A DNA stretch of 57,794 bases, from NCBI GenBank assembly GCA_036504235.1, contig DASXVN010000028.1:1-57794 (forward strand), written 5' to 3'. The notes below the pieces were generated by a model. It had not been told where the DNA came from and did not search any database. It was given only the letters and a program-made list of their open reading frames with translations. The stretch's first letter is position 1. Each line of letters starts with the position of its first letter. This stretch comes from Zipacnadum sp036504235. GTDB lineage: Bacteria; Armatimonadota; Zipacnadia; Zipacnadales; Zipacnadaceae. Positions 50,957 to 57,794 of this stretch are shown here, one piece after another. Position numbers and translations under genes: made by a program.

Positions 50957-52057
50957 CTACCTCACCAATATATCCGCGCGTCCCACCTTGAAGCCCTTCC
51001 ACTCCACCTCAATCATGGGCCAGTCCACCGGCGCGGACAGCCACTCGATCCCCTGCGCGCTGGTCAGAACGGTGTCCTCCGACTTGGTGCCGGTGATGGA
51101 GGGGTTCCAGGCGAAGGCCTGGTTCTCCAGCACGATCTCCGGCGACTCCAGGCCGCCCTTGTAGGTGCGCGAGCCGTAGCCGGTGCCGCCGCCCTGATGG
51201 TGCAGGCACCACTCGTCCGCGTAGCCGGTCGCCGCGTAGGTGTCCACGGCCTGGCGGAAGATGTCCTTGACCGCCGCGCCGGGCGTCGTCTCCAGGTTGA
51301 AGCAGGCATCCACGGTGCAGACCGCGCGGTGCTTGTCGGCCAGCTTCGCCGGGACCGGCCCGAAATGGACGATGCGCGTGGCGGAGATGACCAGCCCGTT
51401 CATGCGCCCGCACAGGACGATCTCGGCCTGCTTTTCGAGCCGCTTGGCCTTGGGAATCGGGTGGCGATACTTGAGGATACGCTCGTCGGTGGCGACCAGG
51501 ACCACAATCGGGTCCACGCCGACCGCCTGGACCTTGCCGGCCAGCAGCGCAGCGATCTCGTACTCGGTCATCCCCGGCGCGATCTCCCGGCAGGTGTCGG
51601 TCAGCGCCCGCGAGCAGAGCGCCCCGTTAGTCCGGTAGCGCTCGATCTCCGGCGGCAGCAGCGCCCACTGCAGGCGCGAAATCGCCTCGCTCCGGTCCAC
51701 CGACCCGGCCGGCCAGGCGGTGTCGCTGGCGACGGTCCCCGCGGCCACGGCGGCCAGCCGCGCGTCGTCGTTCTGCTCGTGCCAGTTGTCGAAAACCAGC
51801 TCAAAAGGCAGCCCGACCAGTTCCTCGTCCGCCAGGCGCGGCGCCTCGATGTTGCTGGTCAACACGTACTGTCCGGTAGCGGTCACGACCACCCGGGCCA
51901 CGCCGGTGTCGGTGGTGCTGAGCACCTTATGGTCGCCGCCGCCGGTGATCCACGAGAAGTTCGCCTGCGTGCTGAGCACCACGGTCCCCACATGCTCCCG
52001 CGCCATCCAGTCGCGCAGAGTCGCTAGCTTCGCCTGTACTTCCTCGAGTCGAGTCAT
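50957..52057 (-). CDS. M24 (aminopeptidase P/creatinase-fold) protein lacking two metal-binding Asp
   Basis: A 366-residue protein with the creatinase N-domain (about 1-130) and pita-bread C-domain (about 137-366). Start is ATG 52057 with GGAGGAG at spacing 8. In active M24 peptidases five residues bind two metals (D, D, H, E, E). Here the His (HHQGGGTG, about 286-291) and two Glu (ENQAFAWNPS at 311, EDTVL at 327) are kept. The motif that should read DxG...SDxTR is instead LCGRMNGLVISATR (215-228), with Cys216 and Ala226 where Asp is expected. A canonical dinuclear peptidase site is therefore unlikely. It may be a pseudoenzyme or a non-peptidase creatinase-like enzyme. The paralogue-containing glycosidase operon lies upstream. 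Confidence 0.85.
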   Translation of the reverse strand: MTRLEEVQAKLATLRDWMAREHVGTVVLSTQANFSWITGGGDHKVLSTTDTGVARVVVTATGQYVLTSNIEAPRLADEELVGLPFELVFDNWHEQNDDARLAAVAAGTVASDTAWPAGSVDRSEAISRLQWALLPPEIERYRTNGALCSRALTDTCREIAPGMTEYEIAALLAGKVQAVGVDPIVVLVATDERILKYRHPIPKAKRLEKQAEIVLCGRMNGLVISATRIVHFGPVPAKLADKHRAVCTVDACFNLETTPGAAVKDIFRQAVDTYAATGYADEWCLHHQGGGTGYGSRTYKGGLESPEIVLENQAFAWNPSITGTKSEDTVLTSAQGIEWLSAPVDWPMIEVEWKGFKVGRADILVR

Positions 52058-52112
52058 GGTGTGTCTCCTCCGTATGGGGCGGGAGGCAGGGCCTGCCCTC
52101 CGCCGTTTCCGC

Positions 52113-52140
52113 GTAGGGGCGGCGGTTACGCCCGCCGCCC
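52113..52140 (+). repeat. family A variant palindrome (GGCGGCGG arms)
   Basis: Preceded by GTAG (52112-52115): GGGCGGCGG, loop GTTACGC and CCGCCGCCC. It belongs with the copy at 52283-52324 and keeps the GTAG-plus-hairpin layout. Confidence 0.75.
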
Positions 52141-52197
52141 GCGGCTGCCGCTAACGGTCCTAATCCGTTGGCGTCCACTCCGTGCGTCGTTGTACTG

Positions 52198-52246
52198 CTC
52201 CCCCTCTCCCAAGGTCAGCCGCGGGAGAGGGGGCTGGGGGGTGAGG
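52198..52246 (+). repeat. family B palindrome (CCCCTCTCC type)
   Basis: CTCCCCCTCTCCC, a longer loop (AAGGTCAGCCGC), GGGAGAGGGGG and CTGGGGGGTGAGG. The tail is conserved, the loop is not. Confidence 0.83.
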
Positions 52247-52282
52247 TAAGACTGGCGTCCGACCTCCCCCTTGCGCTCTGGC

Positions 52283-52324
52283 GCGGGCGGCGGGTGTAAC
52301 CGCCGCCCCTACAACGGCAACGGC
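52283..52324 (-). repeat. family A variant palindrome (GGCGGCGG arms)
   Basis: On the minus strand GTAG is followed by GGGCGGCGG, GTTACACC and CGCCGCCC, and the CAACGGCAACGGC tail lies beyond GTAG. Just downstream of the GH172 gene end. With the copies at 52113 and 52198 it fills the gap 52058-52346. Confidence 0.78.
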
Positions 52325-52346
52325 GACAGCCCCTACCTCCTCTACC

Positions 52347-54368
52347 CTACTGCTTCTCCAGCTTCACCCAGTCAATGCCCACCATATGGGCCGGCTGGGC
52401 CTTCTCGTTGGCGCCGGTGATCTCGAAGGTGAGCTTGTGCTCGCCCTTGGTCAGGTCGTGGGCGCCCAGGTCCAGCACCGGGGTGGTGACTACGCCGTCG
52501 TTGTACAGGTCCACCGGGTCGCCGAGCTTCACGTCGTCCAGGTAGAGCTGCACGATGCCGTAGTCAATGGCCTTGGTGAGCACTGTCGTCAGCTTGTAGT
52601 TGCCGTCGGCCTCCACGGGCAGGGACAGGGTCAGCTTGTCCCCCACCTTGCCGCCGGTCCACCAGAGCTGCATGCCGCCGCTCCACTTACCCGCGCCAAA
52701 GTTATCCATGCCCTGCGCGCCCTGCCCGCCGCCGGTGCTGGCGATGATCTTCATAGACTCGGCCTCAAAGGCGCCGTCCGCGTTCTTGAGATTGAGCGGG
52801 GTGTAGAAGTCTACGCGGTCCTGCACCGGCACGGCCGCGTACGGATCCTGGCCGCCGGGGGCCTGGTACCAGTAGGCGACGCAGTCGTACTGGCAGGGCC
52901 GCTTGTTGTCGTTGTACTTCTCGATGTCAGCCTCAAAGGAGGTCTGGAAGGGAACGTTGTCGGCGATATGCCAGCGCTGCACGGAGATGTGCCCGTTGTT
53001 GGCCTGATTGTCGTTGCGGGTCTGGTTGTGCAGCGGGTGATAGAACAGCCGGCCGCTGGACCAGGCGTAGCCGAAGTAGTCCTCGGAGCCCGTGCCGAAC
53101 CAGGAGGGGAACTTCTCCCCGTCCACAAAGAACTTCTCGTCGCCCTCGCCCCACCAGCCGCCGCGGGGATTCCAGATGTTGAGCGCCACGCCGACGAAGC
53201 GGCCCCGGCCCTCGGTCTTGAGCATGGGCCAGTCAATCGGCCGGTCGGGAGTGGCCGGCAGGAAGGCGTCGCGGTGCCACTTGGCGTGGAAGCGGGCCAG
53301 CTTGGCCGCCTCGCCCGCCGCCAGCGGCTGGCTCAGCAGGTAGACCTTAAGCTTGCGCTCGGTGGCCCCGTCGTTGACGATCTCCACCTGCGCGCCTTTG
53401 GCGTAAGGCATGTACCAGCGCGAATACAGGAACTGGTCAGTCATGCCCAGCGGGTAGGCCTCGTACTTGTTGAGCCCGGGCCCGGTGCCGAAGAAGTCGC
53501 CCAGCGGCGACCAGACGCTCGGCTCGGTCTCCCCGTCCCATTTGATCTGCAGGGCCAACTCGCGCAGGCCCACGGCCACGTCCTCGCCGACCCAGTCGGG
53601 CGTCGCGACGAGCAGCCCGCTGAGGGCGCCGGAGCCCTTGAGCGCTCCCGCGGTGACCTTGCCGCCGGCGGGGATGGTCAGTTCCTTGTAGGCCATCGTC
53701 GCGCCGAAGACCGTGATGATGGGGGCAATCAGGGTGTCGTCGGCCTTCTGCAAGGCTGTCTTGTCCTCGGCGCTCAGCGTCATCTTGAAGGTCGGAACCA
53801 CGGTGCCCGCGGGGAAGGTCTGATAGTCGAAGTGGTAATAGTTGCCCCAGCCCGGATCGGCGACGATCTTGCAGGACTTCTGGTAGGGGATGGGCACATA
53901 GTTGTTCGCGCCGTTGGCGGCGGTGGTATGCACCAGCGTCGGGTAGGTGAAGGGCTCGGTCTTGCGGTCGAAGTAGCTCTTGAAGGTCAGGTCCACGGCC
54001 GGCTCGGTGGCGCCGTCCAGGTAGATTTTGATGTGCCCGTCGCCCGGGGTCGCCGACCAGATGCGGCGGATGCAGCCGGGGCCGGTCATCTCGGCCAGGA
54101 CGGACTGGTCGCCTTCCTTGCGGATGATCCCGCCGCCGTCGCCGTTGGCCTCCCAGGCGATATATTTGTCGGTGGCGGCGTCATACTTGCTGGCCCGGTC
54201 GTAGCTGGACCACTGGGCGCAGGTCTCGCCCTTCTCCGGCACGGTGGCCAGACGCTGCAGGTCCGTAATCTGTTTGACCAGGTCCGCATAGGTGTACTTA
54301 GGTGCGGCCTGCGCAGTGAGCACGGTCAGCAGCAACAGCGGTGCGACGAGCAACCAGCGGTATTTCAT
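52347..54368 (-). CDS. GH172 (DUF2961) family protein with C-terminal carbohydrate-binding domain, copy 2
   Basis: A secreted 673-residue protein. The signal peptide is MKYRWLLVAPLLLLTVLTAQA, cleaved near residue 22. The DUF2961 core (about 45-430) has AQWSSYDRAS, GDGGGIIRKEGDQ, GPGCIRRIWSATPGDGHIKIYLDG and GTGSEDYFGYAW (about residue 428), where a conserved Glu is expected to be catalytic. A C-terminal region (about 525-673, AFEAESMKIIAS ... MVGIDWVKLEKQ) is a carbohydrate-binding-like beta-sandwich. GH172 members act on furanosides, such as alpha-D-fructofuranoside (difructose anhydride) and alpha-D-arabinofuranoside. Start ATG 54368 has AGGAGGGA at spacing 5. It is a close paralogue of the next gene upstream, probably from tandem duplication. 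Confidence 0.9.
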   Translation of the reverse strand: MKYRWLLVAPLLLLTVLTAQAAPKYTYADLVKQITDLQRLATVPEKGETCAQWSSYDRASKYDAATDKYIAWEANGDGGGIIRKEGDQSVLAEMTGPGCIRRIWSATPGDGHIKIYLDGATEPAVDLTFKSYFDRKTEPFTYPTLVHTTAANGANNYVPIPYQKSCKIVADPGWGNYYHFDYQTFPAGTVVPTFKMTLSAEDKTALQKADDTLIAPIITVFGATMAYKELTIPAGGKVTAGALKGSGALSGLLVATPDWVGEDVAVGLRELALQIKWDGETEPSVWSPLGDFFGTGPGLNKYEAYPLGMTDQFLYSRWYMPYAKGAQVEIVNDGATERKLKVYLLSQPLAAGEAAKLARFHAKWHRDAFLPATPDRPIDWPMLKTEGRGRFVGVALNIWNPRGGWWGEGDEKFFVDGEKFPSWFGTGSEDYFGYAWSSGRLFYHPLHNQTRNDNQANNGHISVQRWHIADNVPFQTSFEADIEKYNDNKRPCQYDCVAYWYQAPGGQDPYAAVPVQDRVDFYTPLNLKNADGAFEAESMKIIASTGGGQGAQGMDNFGAGKWSGGMQLWWTGGKVGDKLTLSLPVEADGNYKLTTVLTKAIDYGIVQLYLDDVKLGDPVDLYNDGVVTTPVLDLGAHDLTKGEHKLTFEITGANEKAQPAHMVGIDWVKLEKQ

Positions 54369-54440
54369 CGGGTCCCTCCTGGGAATCTAGCACTCATGCG
54401 TCTGCGGAAATCTAGGCGGCAAAGCGCAGGCGAACAGCCC

Positions 54441-54470
54441 CGGCGGGGGACGTAGCCCCCGCCCTACAAA
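54441..54470 (-). repeat. family A variant palindrome between the GH172 paralogues
   Basis: On the minus strand GTAG is followed by GGCGGGGG, CTACGT and CCCCCGCC. It sits in the 111-base gap between the two GH172 genes. Confidence 0.83.
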
Positions 54471-54479
54471 AGGCGCCCG

Positions 54480-56489
54480 CTACTTCACCGGCGTCAGCTT
54501 GATCCAGTCCATCCCGAAGTAGTACATCGCCTTGGCGGCGTCGTTCTTGCCCACGTTCTCTATGGTCAGCTTGTGCTCGCCCTTGGTCAGGTCGTGCGCG
54601 CCCAGGTCGATCACCGGGCTGGGGATGACGCCGTTGTTGTACAGGTCAACCGGGTCGCCCAGCTTTACGTCATCCAGGGAGAACTGGAAGATGCCGTAGT
54701 CGTCGGCCTTGGTGAGTACCGTGGTGAGCTGGTACTTGCCGTCCGCGTCCACCGGCAGGGCCACCACGAGCTTACCGCCGGGCTTGCCGGAGGGCCAGAA
54801 GAGCTGCATGTTGCCGCTCCACTTGTCGGCGCCAAAGCCGCTCATTTCCTGGACGCCGGCATTGCCTGCCAGAATCTTGAGCGCCTCGCCCTCGAAGGCG
54901 CCGTCGGCGTTCTTGATCGCCACCTGTGTATAGTAGTCTACCCGCTCGGCCACCGGCACCGAGGTATAGAGGTCCTTCCCGCCCGCCTGGTACCAGTAGA
55001 CCGTGCAGTCATACTGGGTCGGCCGCTTGTTGCTCTGGTACTTCTCGATATCAGCCTCAAAGGAGGTCTGGAAGGGGACGGCGTCGCTGATATGCCAGCG
55101 ATTCACGGCAATATGGCCGTTATTGCCGGTGTTGTCGTTGCGGGTCTGGTTGTGGTAGGCGTTGGAGAAGAGCCGCGGATTGCCCCAGGCGTAGCCGAAG
55201 TAGTCCTCCGAGCCGGTGCCGAAGGTCGAGGGGAACTTCTCTCCGTCCACGAAGAACTTCTCATCGCCCTCGCCCCACCAGCCGCCGCGCGGGTCCCAGA
55301 CGTTGAGCGCCACGCCCACGAACCGCCCGCGCCCGTCCGTCTTGAGCATGGGCCAGTCAATGAGGCGGTCGGGCCGCTGGTACAGGAAGGCGTCCCGGTG
55401 CCACTTGGCATGAAAACGCGCCAGCTTGGCCGCGTCGGCCGCCGCCAGCGGCTCGGTGAGCAGAAAGACCTTGAGCTGGCGCTCGGTGGCCCCGTCGTTG
55501 ACGATCTCCACCTGCGCGCCCTTGGCGTAGGGCATGTACCAGCGCGAATAGAAGACCATGTCGGTCATGCCCAGCGGGTAAGACTGGTACTTGTTCAGTC
55601 CGGGGCCGGTGCCGAAGAAGTCCCCCAACGGCGCCCAGACGCTCGGCTCGGCCTCCCCGTCCCATTTGACCTGAATCGCCAACTCGCGCAGGACCTTCTC
55701 CATATCCGCAGCGGGGACGACCGGGGGCATAATCAGCATTCCACTCAGCGCGCCGGAGCCCTTGAGCGCACCCACGGTGACCTTGCCGCCGGCGGGAATG
55801 GTGAAGTACTTGTAGGCCCTAGCCTTGGCGATGAAGGCGTCCGCCGGCGCACTGAGTTCGCCGTCGGCCTGCGCCAGCGCCGCCTTCTCCTCCGGACTCA
55901 GGCTCACCCGGAAGGTCGGCACCACGGTGCCCTCGGGGAAGGTCTCGTAGCCGAAGTGGAAGTATGCGCCCCAGTCCTTGTCGGCCACGATCTTGCACGA
56001 TTTCTGGTAGGGAATCGGCACGTAGTTGTTCTGCCCGGCGGACATGTTATTGACCAGCGCCGGGTAGGTGAACGGCTCGGTCTTGCCGTCAAAATAGCCG
56101 CTAAAGGGCAGGTCTACGGTCGGCTCGGTGGCCCCGTCGAGGTAGATCCGCACGTGCCCCGCGCCGGGGGCCGCCGACCACATCCGCCAGATACAGCCCG
56201 GGCCCTTCATCTCCGCAAAGACGAACTGCTCTCCCTCTTGCCGGATGTATCCGCTGCCGTCGCCGTTCGCGTCCCAGGCGAGGTACTTGTCGGTGGCCGC
56301 GTCATACTTGCTGGCCCGGTCGTAGCTCGACCACTGCGCCATGGTGTCGCCCGGGGCCGGCAGAGTGGACAGATACTTCAGGTCGGTGAGGCGCTTGACC
56401 AGGTCCAGGTAGGTGTAAGTCGGAGCGGATTGCGCGGTAAGTACGGCCAGGAGCAGCAACGCGACGACGAACAGCCAGCGGTATTTCAT
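54480..56489 (-). CDS. GH172 (DUF2961) family protein with C-terminal carbohydrate-binding domain, copy 1
   Basis: A 669-residue secreted paralogue of the protein at 52347-54368, with the same signal peptide (MKYRWLFVVALLLLAVLTAQS), DUF2961 core and C-terminal domain. GTGSEDYFGYAW is kept (about residue 426). ATG 56489 has AGGAGGT at spacing 5, giving a signal peptide that matches its paralogue; the open frame continues upstream into galK on the other side and is not used. It follows galK by 8 bases, so both are on one transcript. Coupling of a furanosidase-family enzyme to galactokinase suggests that galactose, perhaps galactofuranose, is released and then phosphorylated. This is inference. 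Confidence 0.9.
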   Translation of the reverse strand: MKYRWLFVVALLLLAVLTAQSAPTYTYLDLVKRLTDLKYLSTLPAPGDTMAQWSSYDRASKYDAATDKYLAWDANGDGSGYIRQEGEQFVFAEMKGPGCIWRMWSAAPGAGHVRIYLDGATEPTVDLPFSGYFDGKTEPFTYPALVNNMSAGQNNYVPIPYQKSCKIVADKDWGAYFHFGYETFPEGTVVPTFRVSLSPEEKAALAQADGELSAPADAFIAKARAYKYFTIPAGGKVTVGALKGSGALSGMLIMPPVVPAADMEKVLRELAIQVKWDGEAEPSVWAPLGDFFGTGPGLNKYQSYPLGMTDMVFYSRWYMPYAKGAQVEIVNDGATERQLKVFLLTEPLAAADAAKLARFHAKWHRDAFLYQRPDRLIDWPMLKTDGRGRFVGVALNVWDPRGGWWGEGDEKFFVDGEKFPSTFGTGSEDYFGYAWGNPRLFSNAYHNQTRNDNTGNNGHIAVNRWHISDAVPFQTSFEADIEKYQSNKRPTQYDCTVYWYQAGGKDLYTSVPVAERVDYYTQVAIKNADGAFEGEALKILAGNAGVQEMSGFGADKWSGNMQLFWPSGKPGGKLVVALPVDADGKYQLTTVLTKADDYGIFQFSLDDVKLGDPVDLYNNGVIPSPVIDLGAHDLTKGEHKLTIENVGKNDAAKAMYYFGMDWIKLTPVK

Positions 56490-56497
56490 GAGACCTC

Positions 56498-57682
56498 CTA
56501 GGAACTCAGTACTCGTGCGCCTTCGGAAATCTGCACAGCGAAGATGTTGGGCTGGCGCCCGGCAGCCTGCTGGTAGTCGGCGGCCACGCGGGGGATGAAG
56601 CTGTCCACCTGCGGCGCGGCCACCAGGGCCAGAACCGCTCCGCCAAAGCCCGCGCCCACCAGCCGCGAGCCGTAGCAGCCGGCGCGCTGGGTGGCCGTCC
56701 ACATGGCCTCCAGTTCGGCGCAGCTTACCTCATAGTTGTCGCGCAAGGAGCGGTGGGAGGCCGACATCATCCGCCCCACCGCCTCCAAATCACCTCGCCG
56801 GAGCGCCGCGGCGGTCTCCAGCACCCGCTCGTTCTCCGAAATGACATGCCAGGCCCGGCGGAAATTCTCCTCGCCGAGTCGCTCGCGCGCTTTCATGACC
56901 AGGTCTTGATTGGCGTGGCGCAGGGAGGGCACGCCCAGCACCCGCGCGGCTTCCTCACAACTGGCGCGCCGCTTGTTGTACTCCGAGTCCACCAGGGAGC
57001 GCGGTTTGTTGGTGTCGCAGACCACCAGCGAGACCGGCTGCCCCTCCATGGGGACAACCTCCATCTCCAGGCTCTCACAGTCAATCAGCAGCGCCGCATG
57101 CGCCTGGCCAAAAACGGAGGCGAACTGGTCCAGAATGCCGCAGCGCATGCCCACAAATTCGTTCTCCGCCCGCTGCGCGGCCAGCGCCAAGTCCCGCGGC
57201 GGCAGCGACTGATGCGCGGCGGTCAGCAGCGCCAGGGCCCAGGCCACCTCCAGCGCCGCCGAGGAGGACAGACCCGATCCCCGCGGCACGTCCGAGAATA
57301 CCACCGCGTCCAGCCCCCGCAGCGGCAGGCCCTGCTCGCCCAGCACCCAGGAGACGCCCTGCAGGTACTTTACCCAACTGGACTGAGGCTGGCTGCGCTC
57401 CGTGCCGATTGTGTATTCGGCGGAGGAGTCCAGGCTCTCGCTCCACACGCGGATGCGTTGGTCCTCCCGGGGAATGGCCGCCACGATCACGGCGCGATCC
57501 ACCGCGACGGGCATAACGAAGCCGCCGTTGTAGTCGGTATGCTCGCCGATGAGGTTGAGCCGACCGGGGGCGCGGGTGATCAGGGGGGCCTCGCCCCGCG
57601 GCTGCCACTTCTCATAGAGCAGGGCGCGAGCGCGCCGCACGGACGGATCGGCGCCAAAAGCGGAGGGGGAACTAGTCGGCAC
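56498..57682 (-). CDS. galK: galactokinase
   Basis: The first step of the Leloir pathway, phosphorylating alpha-D-galactose with ATP in the cytoplasm. GHMP-kinase signatures are all present: the substrate motif GRLNLIGEHTDYNGG, the ATP loop PRGSGLSSSAALEVA and the C-terminal GSRLVGAGFGGAVLAL. GTG 57682 gives 394 residues and has GAGGAG (57690-57695) at spacing 7. ATG 57697 (five residues longer) lacks any ribosome-binding site. The promoter at 57740-57769 fits either start. It heads an operon with a GH172 gene. No galT, galE or galM is visible in the window. Confidence 0.94.
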   Translation of the reverse strand: MPTSSPSAFGADPSVRRARALLYEKWQPRGEAPLITRAPGRLNLIGEHTDYNGGFVMPVAVDRAVIVAAIPREDQRIRVWSESLDSSAEYTIGTERSQPQSSWVKYLQGVSWVLGEQGLPLRGLDAVVFSDVPRGSGLSSSAALEVAWALALLTAAHQSLPPRDLALAAQRAENEFVGMRCGILDQFASVFGQAHAALLIDCESLEMEVVPMEGQPVSLVVCDTNKPRSLVDSEYNKRRASCEEAARVLGVPSLRHANQDLVMKARERLGEENFRRAWHVISENERVLETAAALRRGDLEAVGRMMSASHRSLRDNYEVSCAELEAMWTATQRAGCYGSRLVGAGFGGAVLALVAAPQVDSFIPRVAADYQQAAGRQPNIFAVQISEGARVLSS

Positions 57683-57708
57683 GGTGAGGCTCCTCATGCG
57701 ACAGAAAG

Positions 57709-57725
57709 GGAGCCGGAGCGGCTCC
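57709..57725 (-). promoter_or_regulatory. 5' leader hairpin of galK mRNA
   Basis: GGAGCCG pairs with CGGCTCC around a three-base loop in the middle of a leader of about 36 nt. It may protect the 5' end or modulate access to the start region. There is no T-run, so it is not a terminator. Confidence 0.4.
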
Positions 57726-57739
57726 TATTATTCACGGTG

Positions 57740-57769
57740 ATTATAGCGAGGGGGAGGGGGGGAGGTCAA
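57740..57769 (-). promoter_or_regulatory. consensus promoter for the galK-GH172 operon
   Basis: On the minus strand: -35 TTGACC (57764-57769, five of six), an 18-base spacer, and a perfect -10 TATAAT (57740-57745). Transcription would start near 57733. Confidence 0.68.
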
Positions 57770-57794
57770 ACGGCGGGGGCGCGGCGGCCCACCC

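Noticed and set aside
52386..56501. Two plus-strand open frames of 640-690 codons opposite the GH172 paralogues
   Set aside because: They mirror each other only because the GH172 genes are paralogues, have no ribosome-binding sites in convincing positions, and oppose proteins with signal peptides and conserved motifs.

Overview
The window looks like a chromosomal segment of a high-GC, free-living bacterium. My best guess is Armatimonadota or a similar poorly cultured phylum; this is inference, since there is no rRNA gene here. Three things point that way: Firmicutes-like housekeeping gene order (trmFO, xerC, hslV, hslU; then gmk, coaBC, metK, priA, def, fmt), paralogous secreted GH172 (DUF2961) enzymes, and a giant secreted multidomain surface protein. 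Starts at GTG and TTG are frequent, and gaps are filled with palindromic repeats.

Layout. 1-8646 (+): a 40-residue zinc-ribbon protein, a small membrane protein, trmFO, a secreted protein on the minus strand, a lipid-kinase-like gene, xerC, a 51-residue protein, hslV, a REP-associated transposase (RAYT) and hslU. 8963-19916 (+): gmk, coaBC, a membrane protein, metK, priA, def, fmt, a TPR protein, a ferredoxin-ASKHA corrinoid activator and a corrinoid protein, closed by a strong hairpin. 20052-27844 (+): a small EamA-like transporter, two large polytopic membrane proteins, an M48 peptidase and a rel gene with a consensus promoter that predicts a leaderless mRNA. 27855-37792 (-): a PQQ-like beta-propeller protein, a lipoprotein, a surface protein of about 2500 residues behind a consensus promoter and a leader of about 195 nt, and ogt. 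38046-43468 (+): rodA, an unknown protein, a secreted TPR protein with an HExxH site, an S51 peptidase and an alpha/beta hydrolase. 43570-57682 (-): galK, two GH172 paralogues, an M24 homologue lacking two metal ligands, a membrane protein, smc, a second RAYT, ftsY, a lower-GC nucleotide-cyclase-like gene and a DUF2284 protein (listed in transcription order).

The most interesting signal is between the genes. Two different RAYT genes each sit inside a normally adjacent, co-transcribed housekeeping pair (hslV/hslU and smc/ftsY), co-oriented with the host genes. Each is bracketed by inverted copies of its own palindrome, with a GTAG tetranucleotide at the outer edge of both copies. One of the two palindrome families is scattered through the window in about 15 copies, a complete REP/RAYT arrangement. 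Other palindromic families, a 151-nt nested palindrome and a 139-nt multi-branched element after trmFO are separate and may be unnamed.

All identifications come from reading motifs and gene order; no database search was run. Copy numbers, RNA folds and phylum need to be checked computationally.
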